Shown one piece after another: positions 1 to 6,440 of a stretch of DNA of 64,000 nt. The stretch spans positions 1 to 64,000 of the forward strand of contig JARLHO010000003.1 of NCBI GenBank assembly GCA_031292215.1, read 5' to 3'. The stretch is from Syntrophobacteraceae bacterium. Its GTDB lineage: Bacteria; Desulfobacterota; Syntrophobacteria; Syntrophobacterales; Syntrophobacteraceae. The notes under the pieces are model-generated. The model made no database searches. It was not told where the DNA came from and saw only the letters and a list, made by a program, of their open reading frames with translations. Position 1 is the first letter of the stretch, and every line of letters begins with the position of its first letter. Both the position numbers and the translations under genes were made by a program.

Positions 1-336
1 CTTACAATTACCCACACATGCGCCCACCTATCTCCTTTTGCAAAGTTGCAAATAAGCCCAGCCGCCGCCTCCTTGGATGCGGTTTGAATAAGAATGAAAC
101 TTGACGTTTCCTATACGATTAATTTGTTGGGTTGCGCTGCGCTTAACCCAACCTACAAATGAAGTTTCATAAGAGGGAGGCGAGCGAGCCCGGCCGGTCC
201 ATGCGCGTCATTGCAAGCGGCTGGAGAGTAAATCCCCCCAACCCCCTTTTGCAAAAAAGGGGGGCGATCGGGCCAAGCCCCTTTCTTGGGAGTCTCCGCT
301 AAGGGGTAAGTGGGCGCATGTGTGGGTAATTGTCAG
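1..336. repeat. Dispersed inverted-repeat element, copy A, with nested insertion
   Basis: The ends 1-27 and 310-336 are inverted copies of each other over 27 nt with one mismatch. The interior matches the copy at 51942-52155 in reverse orientation, including the G-rich block near 235-265 and the segment near 265-310. Relative to that copy, 57-173 is extra sequence flanked by ATAAG at 52-56 and 169-173, so this copy was itself invaded. There is no ORF of note inside. The element abuts the window edge and could extend to the left. It looks like a non-autonomous MITE-like repeat. Confidence 0.8.
94..170. repeat. Nested palindromic module inside copy A
   Basis: The ends ATGAAACTT (94-102) and AAGTTTCAT (162-170) are perfect inverted repeats. 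Between them, around 126-152, lies a second palindrome with GTTGGGTT / AACCCAAC arms. The whole module can fold into one long hairpin. It is absent from the otherwise matching copy at 51942-52155, so it is a secondary insertion. The GTTGGGTT palindrome resembles short repeats common in many bacterial genomes (from memory, not checked). Confidence 0.65.
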
Positions 337-458
337 CGTTTAGAAGGTAACAGCTCGGGAGCCCCGGCCCGAGTGAACCCCTGGTTTTCAGTATGATCAC
401 GTGTTATGTTTACGTATTGTGTGCAATGCAATCATGCTGTTACGGTATGGAGTAGATC

Positions 459-713
459 ATGCCCGGCGCCACCATAACCATTCGGATCGACCCGGAATTG
501 GCCGAAAATATTGGAGCCCTTGCCTCGGCTATGGACCGTTCGATGAATTGGTTGATCGAAGACGCTCTGAAGCAATATGTCCAGGAGCAAATGTGGCAAA
601 TCGAAGGTATTAAGGCCGCCATTGTCTCCCTTGACAAAGGGGAAGGTATTTCTCACGAGCAGGTCATGGCTGAGGCCGAGGCGGTTCTTAGCGAAAAAAA
701 TTCTTCACGATGA
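459..713 (+). CDS. CopG/RHH-family antitoxin of a ParDE-type pair
   Basis: An 84-residue protein. The N-terminus (residues 4-45) has the ribbon-helix-helix pattern: a short strand TITIRID, then two helices around LAENIGALASAMDRS and MNWLIEDALKQYV. Proteins of this kind bind their own promoter as dimers and neutralise the partner toxin through a C-terminal tail. The stop overlaps the start of the next gene (ATGA, 710-713), which is typical translational coupling of antitoxin and toxin. The pair sits just to the right of a mobile repeat. I assign the family by fold pattern; the exact subfamily (ParD or RelB-like) is uncertain. Confidence 0.85.
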   Translation: MPGATITIRIDPELAENIGALASAMDRSMNWLIEDALKQYVQEQMWQIEGIKAAIVSLDKGEGISHEQVMAEAEAVLSEKNSSR

Positions 714-997
714 AGATTCTTTGGTCTCGCCAGGCACGAGACGACCTTCTGGACATTTATCGATACATCTTTGCTGAAAATCCCGGCGCAGCCCGCGCCT
801 TGCATAAAAAAATTGTGTCCGGAGTACTGGCCCTTTTGGAAACACCACAAATCGGACGGCCGGGACGTGTGCCCGGCACGCGGGAAGTCGTTATTCCCGG
901 AGTCCCCTACATTGTCCCCTATCGGATAAGCGGCGAAATTCTGCAAATTCTGCGGGTTTATCACTACAAAAGGCTTTGGCCGGACTCCTTCGATTAA
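710..997 (+). CDS. RelE/ParE-family toxin
   Basis: A 95-residue protein with the RelE/ParE fold signature: an N-terminal WSRQARDDLLDIYRYI helix, a middle strand region with a basic IGRPGRVPGTRE segment, and a C-terminal strand ending in LRVYHYKR. Family members either inhibit gyrase (ParE) or cleave mRNA on the ribosome (RelE). The YRYI helix and the RVYHYKR tail fit ParE better. The gene overlaps its antitoxin by 4 nt. The ORF looks intact, so the pair is probably functional. Confidence 0.88.
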   Translation: MKILWSRQARDDLLDIYRYIFAENPGAARALHKKIVSGVLALLETPQIGRPGRVPGTREVVIPGVPYIVPYRISGEILQILRVYHYKRLWPDSFD

Positions 998-1083
998 TTG
1001 CTGAGCGGGTAAAGAACTCACTGTTTAGCAGTAGACGTTCCGGTCGCCCCACGCACGGAGCTAGCCACATCCAGCCCCCCGAT

Positions 1084-2865
1084 CTACCGCACTTCAAGAG
1101 GATAAGTTTTCCCGTCCTTTAGATTCACCAGCCCCTCTTCGCAGATCTTTAAGTAGGGAATGGCAGCGCTTGTCTGGATGCACAGGGAAAGCAGCGGGTC
1201 GCAAAAAGGCATCCCTAAGTCGCGCGCAGCGCGCCTCACCGACTTGACCCTTCGGGCAAGCGGCTCCATGTCGAGATCCGATAAAACCGCAAAAATCGGA
1301 AGAGGTAGCTCAGCCGCTATGTGGCCGTCCTTACACACCACGGCCCCGCCCCCCATCTCCCGGACCCTTTCGGCGGCTTGGGCCATATCTTCTTCGCCCG
1401 CCCCGGCGACGATGATGTTCGTACTGTCCCAGGCCGCGCTGCACGCTATTGCCCCCTTCTTGATCCCGAATCCCTTTATCAGCCCGGTGAAAGAACGGCC
1501 GGGATTGTGGCAGTAATCGATCGCCGAAATCTTTATGATGTCTCGCCCGGGGTCGATCCGGATTTTCCCCTCAACCGGGAAAACCTCAACGTGTGATTCC
1601 TTGCTCACCAGATCGCTCACCATATCGATTACCCGCACCGTGACGGGACCCTTTGATCCTGCTGCTGCGCAAATGTCAAAATCCGAAGCGGTTACAGGTC
1701 TTGGGAGCTTCATGCTGCGGCGCGAGCTGTCCGAATACCGGTGCTTTCGGGGCGCGGCCAGAAACTCCCGGTCCTTGTAGATGATGCGGCCATCGCTTAT
1801 GACCACCTCGGGCGCTATGGTCTTCGCATCGGGGATCACCAGGATATCGGCGCGCCTGCCGGGCGCAATGCCCCCGATGACCGAGTCCAGGCCGAAATGC
1901 TCGGCCACGTTTAGAGAAGCCATCTGAATGGCGGCCACAGGGTCGAAGCCGCAGTCGATGGCCTTTTGAACGACGACTTCCAGGTAGCCCTTCTCCACGA
2001 GCTCCGTTGGCTCGATACTGTCCGTTGCAAGAATTAGCCTTCTTAAATCCACCCCGGCGTGCCGTATCCGGGAGATGCTTTCGAGGTCCTTTCGAATGCT
2101 GCCCTCGCGAACCATTACGTAAATGCCAAGACGCAGTCGCTCCAAAGCTTCCTCGGCGGTAATCGGTTCGTGGCACGAGGAGATTCCGGTAGCGGCATAG
2201 GCCGCCAGTTTCTTGCCCCGTGCGCCTGCGGAGTGACCCTCCAGTCGCTTTCCGCGATCAAGGGCTGCCTGAAACCTTGGCGCCATGGCCTCCGGGGCTT
2301 GCAGCACCGCCTGCCAGAAAGACTCCCCAAGACCTACGATGTCGTCTCTATCAAGAAGCTTTTCAAGATTTTCCAGGGAAAAGTTGCTCTGGGCTTTGCT
2401 GGTTGAAATCAAGGCGGGAGCTGTCCCCAGGACCTTTATCGGCTGCTCCCCGGCCGAGTCGAGAAACTCCGTTACTCCCTCGTAGCCGCCCATCGGGAGA
2501 AATTCCATCGTCTCCGTAATGATGGTGGTCACACCGCCCTTTATCGCGTAGGGCAAAAAAGCGCCCAATGTAAAGAACCACACGTGCGTATGGCCGTCTA
2601 TTAGGCCGGGCGAAAGAGTTTTTCCCGAAGCGTCGAGCACCAGCGTGGACTCACCCACTGCCGATGCGCTATCTGCCCCAACAGATGCGATCCACTTTCC
2701 CTTGATGGCCACCGGGCAGTTATCCATGATCTCCCCGGTGTACACATTGACCACCGACCCGTTTAGGATCACCGCGTCCGCAGGCTCCACCCCCGATGCC
2801 ACCCGCATCAACGCCGCTCTTTGGTCGGCGTTGCACATGAGCTTTTGAAAAGCTTGATTTCCCAT
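1084..2865 (-). CDS. Adenine deaminase-like amidohydrolase
   Basis: A 593-residue protein of the Ade family, which converts adenine to hypoxanthine in purine salvage. Residues about 30-100 form the composite domain leading into PGLIDGHTH, the first metal-binding motif. A GHSAG block and a CHEPIT segment follow in the middle, matching the GHAPG and DHE blocks of Ade. The C-terminal third from about residue 400 resembles the Ade C-terminal domain (CHNPGRSFTG, SAAWDSTN). Length agrees with Ade (about 570-600). The residues after the first HxH are VWFF where classical Ade has IESS, so substrate specificity may differ. The gene stands alone, with TTGACA near 2947-2952 on the minus strand as a possible promoter element. 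Confidence 0.82.
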   Translation of the reverse strand: MGNQAFQKLMCNADQRAALMRVASGVEPADAVILNGSVVNVYTGEIMDNCPVAIKGKWIASVGADSASAVGESTLVLDASGKTLSPGLIDGHTHVWFFTLGAFLPYAIKGGVTTIITETMEFLPMGGYEGVTEFLDSAGEQPIKVLGTAPALISTSKAQSNFSLENLEKLLDRDDIVGLGESFWQAVLQAPEAMAPRFQAALDRGKRLEGHSAGARGKKLAAYAATGISSCHEPITAEEALERLRLGIYVMVREGSIRKDLESISRIRHAGVDLRRLILATDSIEPTELVEKGYLEVVVQKAIDCGFDPVAAIQMASLNVAEHFGLDSVIGGIAPGRRADILVIPDAKTIAPEVVISDGRIIYKDREFLAAPRKHRYSDSSRRSMKLPRPVTASDFDICAAAGSKGPVTVRVIDMVSDLVSKESHVEVFPVEGKIRIDPGRDIIKISAIDYCHNPGRSFTGLIKGFGIKKGAIACSAAWDSTNIIVAGAGEEDMAQAAERVREMGGGAVVCKDGHIAAELPLPIFAVLSDLDMEPLARRVKSVRRAARDLGMPFCDPLLSLCIQTSAAIPYLKICEEGLVNLKDGKTYPLEVR

Positions 2866-3327
2866 GGTTTTCTCCCCTGCGAAGACGGTTACCTTCGGCT
2901 GAAAATTAGCTATAATAGAGCTACAACCTAGCTTTTGAGGAAAAAGCTGTCAACAAGGATTTCACCCCCGCAGTCGATGCGGCGCACTCCTGCCATTCAC
3001 GCAAAGGTGGCGGGTAGCGCCAATGGAAAACCTCATCCCCTTCCCGGTAAAGGACCATCACTTGTTCCGGAGAAGGTCATTTCTTTAGACGATGATGAAA
3101 TATCACAATTTTAAATCCTTAACCGATACGCGCCGGAGGCCGGTCGCACCAACGCACCGGCCGCCCGATTGGGGTCGCATTGCCGCAAACCCCACCCAAA
3201 GGTTAGCGAGCAGGACGCTTTCGGCGTATTTGCGCCGGCCGCCCCGGCCGTTTCCATTTTCAATCAAAACCTCTCAAAGCATTTGCCGCAGATTCTTGCC
3301 CGAAAAGACGTTGGTTTCTTAAGCTTT
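2866..3327. other. Non-coding spacer between ade-like gene and rhodanese gene
   Basis: The spacer lies upstream of the adenine deaminase-like gene and downstream of the rhodanese gene, both on the minus strand. The part near 2905-2955 is AT-rich and probably carries the ade-like promoter. The rest is GC-rich with no ORF resembling a protein family. Confidence 0.5.
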
Positions 3328-3963
3328 TTAGCAGCCCATGTTGTTGTCGAAGAACTTCTCCGGAGGCGCCGGCTTTCCCAAGCCCGGTGTGTGACCCCCC
3401 GCACCGTGTTTTTTGGGCGCCGTCCCTTCCCCGGACGTCGTTGCCTGAGGGTGCAACTTGCGCCAACCACGCATTCCTCCTTCCACTGAATAGACCACAT
3501 ACCCGTGTTTCGCCAGAAGCTTGGCCGCTTTCAAACTTCTGTATCCACTTCTGCAAATGAGTACCAGGGTCTTGTCACGCGGAAACCGCCCGGGGTTCTT
3601 TGCAACTTCTTCCAAAGGCACGTTTCGAGCTTGAGAAATCTTGCCCAGGGGACCGGTCAACTCAGCAGGTGTGCGAATGTCGATGAGGAGCAGATTGGGA
3701 TCGGAGTGCACCAGAATGTCGAGGCTTCGGGCATCGAGGTGCAGCACCTTTCCCCGAGACAACGGTTTCCCGGCCCGCGCCGGAAGCCACGACAAAAAAG
3801 CCGTGAAGGTCACGGGAGCAATCGACAGGCCCTTCGAGCAAAAAAAGATCCGATTTTTTTTCTCAACCTCTGGCGCGACTCGCATAAAGAAATCCATTTC
3901 CGGGTTGTTCCGGACATTTGTCCCTGATGGAAAACCCGAAGATCCCGTTTTCATTGGAAACAT
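3328..3963 (-). CDS. Rhodanese-domain protein, probably exported
   Basis: A single rhodanese domain occupies about residues 75-170: LLLIDIRTPAEL at its start, the catalytic-loop cysteine in LVLICRSGYRS, and EGGMRGWRK at its end. Rhodanese domains carry sulfane sulfur on this cysteine. The N-terminus is uncertain. An internal ATG at 3885 would give a positively charged segment and a hydrophobic stretch ending in PARAG, resembling a signal peptide, so the true start may be 3885 or 3897. The tail of about 40 residues is Gly/Pro/Lys-rich and looks disordered. The gene is monocistronic, well separated from its neighbours. Confidence 0.8.
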   Translation of the reverse strand: MFPMKTGSSGFPSGTNVRNNPEMDFFMRVAPEVEKKNRIFFCSKGLSIAPVTFTAFLSWLPARAGKPLSRGKVLHLDARSLDILVHSDPNLLLIDIRTPAELTGPLGKISQARNVPLEEVAKNPGRFPRDKTLVLICRSGYRSLKAAKLLAKHGYVVYSVEGGMRGWRKLHPQATTSGEGTAPKKHGAGGHTPGLGKPAPPEKFFDNNMGC

Positions 3964-4302
3964 GGCGTTCGGTAATTGCTGCGATTTGTTTATAAAAATC
4001 CGAAAAGACCCTTTGGCCCATTTGGTTCAAGAAAATATTTATCCAACTTTGAATAAAGCGTTCAAAGAACCATTTTTCCGCGCAAACAATATCGTTAAAC
4101 AAAGCAGAACTTTCATGGAGACATGCCTTTTCCTTTTCTATAAGGAAAGACATAAAGTTAAACAAAGTTGCAATATGGTCGGGATGAAAAACGAAGACGC
4201 CTTCTACAGTTGCTACGGCTCACTTGATATTGGCCAAGGCCTCGGCCTCCATGGAAGAGGCCGGAAGCGACGTTTTCGAGACACTGAGTTGGGTGAGGTC
4301 GA
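3964..4302. other. AT-rich non-coding spacer
   Basis: 339 bases upstream of the rhodanese gene and downstream of the ABC permease. It is markedly more AT-rich than its surroundings. Overlapping ORFs exist on both strands but none shows a recognisable domain. It probably contains the rhodanese promoter on the minus strand. Confidence 0.45.
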
Positions 4303-5037
4303 TTACTCCATGGATCGTCTGACGGAGAGAAAAGCAAAGATAAATAGCGCTACCCCAAGGGTGGCCAATACGAGAAAAGACAAGAGCTGTGGCCTCTCGC
4401 CAAAGGCGGCTGCCCGTATCGCTTTGGAGGCGTGGGTTAGTGGGAGGAAAAAAAGGATCCGCTGTGCCCAGGGCGGCATTTGGGCGATCGGAAAAAATGT
4501 TCCGCCAAGAAAGGCCATCGGGGTGATAAAAAAATTCGAAAGAAGCGCCTGGTCGGAATGCGATTTTACGAGCATCGCCAGGCCGACGGCAAGGGATGCG
4601 AAAACGAAGCTGTTTAGTAGGACGGCGATCCAAAAATAGAGGTTGTAGGAAAGGGTGACCCCCGAAAGGGCAGCGATCGCAATAATCAAGACGACCGAAA
4701 AAAGCGCCCGGGTGACTCCCGCAACCACCTCCCCCGCCACATAGGAAATGTTTGTTATGGGCGCTGCCTGAAACTCCTCGAAAATATGCCAGTAGAACCG
4801 CGCAATGTTTATTTCGCTTCCTATGGCGAACGCCTGGATCATGCTGTTCATCGCCACAAGCCCCGGGATCAGAAATTCGAGATACGAGCGCGACCCGACC
4901 GTTAAGCCCCGTCCCATCCCAAACCCGAAGGCCACCAGGTAGAGCAGCGGGCTTACCGACATGGAAGCCAGTTGCCTTAAAAACCTCTTGCGAAGGATCA
5001 GCATCTCCCGCAGGTAGATTGCGAGCATGCCGTTCAT
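4303..5037 (-). CDS. ABC-2 type transporter permease
   Basis: A 244-residue integral membrane protein with about six hydrophobic segments, for example near residues 25-45, 50-75, 100-130, 135-160, 165-190 and 220-240. The motif PMAFLGGTFFPIAQMP is characteristic of ABC-2 permeases (NodJ/DrrB type), where the loop before the last helices contains FxGxxFP. It should form an exporter with the ATPase encoded just upstream: the ATPase stop overlaps this start by 4 nt (5034-5037). Substrate unknown; relatives move lipids, polysaccharides or drugs outward. Confidence 0.88.
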   Translation of the reverse strand: MNGMLAIYLREMLILRKRFLRQLASMSVSPLLYLVAFGFGMGRGLTVGSRSYLEFLIPGLVAMNSMIQAFAIGSEINIARFYWHIFEEFQAAPITNISYVAGEVVAGVTRALFSVVLIIAIAALSGVTLSYNLYFWIAVLLNSFVFASLAVGLAMLVKSHSDQALLSNFFITPMAFLGGTFFPIAQMPPWAQRILFFLPLTHASKAIRAAAFGERPQLLSFLVLATLGVALFIFAFLSVRRSME

Positions 5038-5897
5038 GGCAAGACCTTCCTGCCGGTGCGGGAAATGAAAACATCTTCGAGGTTTACGCGCCGCAGGGAA
5101 AAATCCGCCTTAAATTCGGCTATATGGTTATTGGCCTCGTCTCTATCCCCGAAATAAAGAGTTTCCATGCTTCCCTCGACGATTCGGTCCAAAGCCCATA
5201 CGCCCATGGAGTTCATGAGGTTTTGAGGTGAATCCAGAGCCACTATTTTCCCATCGTCTAGGAATGCGACCCGGTCTGCCAGAAATTCCGCCTCTTCTAT
5301 GTAATGGGTGGTTAGAAAGATTGTCGCCCCGCTCTTCTGGATATTTTTTACAAGAGACCAGATGCGGCGTCTTATGGCCGGATCAAGACCCACCGTCGGC
5401 TCGTCTAGAAAAAGTATTCGGGGGGAATGCATGAGAGCCCGTGCGATCATGACTCTTCGTTTCAGCCCTCCGGAGAGCACCTTGACCGGGCTGTCGACCC
5501 TGTCGGCAAGCTCCACGTATTCCAGGACTTCGCCGATTCGCCGGGCGCGTTCCTTTCGCTCCATCTGGAAGAGTCTGCCGTGGAGGTTAAGGTTTTCGCA
5601 CACCGTGAGTTCGCTATCGAGATTTACATTCTGAGGGACGACTCCGCATTGACGCTTTGCCTGAAGGCTATCTTTACCTGTGTGAAACCCGTTTAGCCAC
5701 GCGTTGCCGGCAGTCGGGACCGCCAGGCCTGTCAGTATCTTTATGGTCGTAGTCTTACCCGAGCCGTTGGGCCCCAGGTAGGCAAACAGTTCCCCTTGCG
5801 GGACCTCCAGGCTAACCCCTCGCAGCGCCTCGATCCGGTTGTATTTCTTGTATAAATTCTCAAATCGAATCATCTCGGGTTCATCCTTGAACGGCAA
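5034..5897 (-). CDS. ABC transporter ATP-binding protein
   Basis: A 287-residue ATPase with all nucleotide-binding motifs: Walker A GPNGSGKTTT near residue 43, Q-loop near VPQNV, signature LSGGLKRR, Walker B ILFLDEPTVGLD, and the switch histidine in FLTTHY. The C-terminal 60 residues form the extra domain seen in DrrA/NodI-type exporter ATPases. First gene of a two-gene operon with the ABC-2 permease (4-nt overlap). Well supported as an exporter ATPase; the cargo cannot be told from sequence. Confidence 0.93.
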   Translation of the reverse strand: MPFKDEPEMIRFENLYKKYNRIEALRGVSLEVPQGELFAYLGPNGSGKTTTIKILTGLAVPTAGNAWLNGFHTGKDSLQAKRQCGVVPQNVNLDSELTVCENLNLHGRLFQMERKERARRIGEVLEYVELADRVDSPVKVLSGGLKRRVMIARALMHSPRILFLDEPTVGLDPAIRRRIWSLVKNIQKSGATIFLTTHYIEEAEFLADRVAFLDDGKIVALDSPQNLMNSMGVWALDRIVEGSMETLYFGDRDEANNHIAEFKADFSLRRVNLEDVFISRTGRKVLP

Positions 5898-6103
5898 AAA
5901 TTGGGGGATGAAAAAAGGAAATATTCTTCAAGAGCAGGTGCTTAAATTCCAGCCCTATGGTTAATGTCCACCATAACGCAACATAGGAGAGTTTTTTCCT
6001 TTTCGAGCCGGCATAGAGGGACGATGTATCGATGGAGTACGTTTTGAGACCCTGTGCTACCTTTTCACAAGAATGGAATTCGTTTAAAAACCGGAGAATA
6101 CTT

Positions 6104-6133
6104 TTGACATAAATGGAAATTCAACGCAATGAT
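6104..6133 (+). promoter_or_regulatory. Possible sigma-70 promoter of the methylase cassette
   Basis: A perfect -35 hexamer TTGACA (6104-6109) is followed after 18 nt by AATGAT (6128-6133), a four-of-six match to the -10 consensus. It lies about 24 nt before the ATG at 6157 and in the divergent spacer from the ABC operon. Confidence 0.4.
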
Positions 6134-6156
6134 AGGTATCAACCGGGAATAAAAAA

Positions 6157-6440
6157 ATGACTGTCATCAGCGGATTCACGTGTATTGGTGAGACTGGTTT
6201 TCCGGTAATTTGCGATGCTTGGGGAAATAACGTAGCATTTTGTCGAATCGGCTGCAGCCTCCCATCCTTGCAGTCGTTAGGGAACATCAGCGTGGTGTGT
6301 CGGTTTCAAGACCATCCGAATGGCCGGCGGGCAGCGCAGGAATCTGGATTGAGGTTCGAACGAAGACGCTTGCCCCCTTTGCTGATTCATTGGACAAAAG
6401 TGCTTCAATGTCAATTGATCGAATGAGAGCTTGCGGATGA
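6157..6440 (+). pseudogene. Frameshifted small ORF, possible zinc-ribbon protein, coupled to the methylase
   Basis: Reading from ATG 6157 gives a plausible start, MTVISGFTCIGETGFP, followed by DAWGNNVAFCRIGC. The natural continuation, PILAVVREHQRGVSV, lies in another frame that stays open to a TGA at 6438-6440. That stop overlaps the methylase ATG (6437) as ATGA, the usual sign of coupling, so the second frame appears to be genuine coding sequence. The frame change falls near 6238-6265 and corresponds to one missing base (or a -1 shift at CATTTTG). Joined, the product would have about 94 residues with a CxxC pair like half of a zinc ribbon. It may be a true pseudogene, an assembly error or a recoded gene. 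Confidence 0.55.

Noticed and set aside
3641-4639. A 332-codon plus-strand ORF opposite the rhodanese gene and the ABC permease
   Set aside because: It overlaps two genes with clear domains, has no recognisable motif, and its composition follows the complement of the rhodanese and permease frames.
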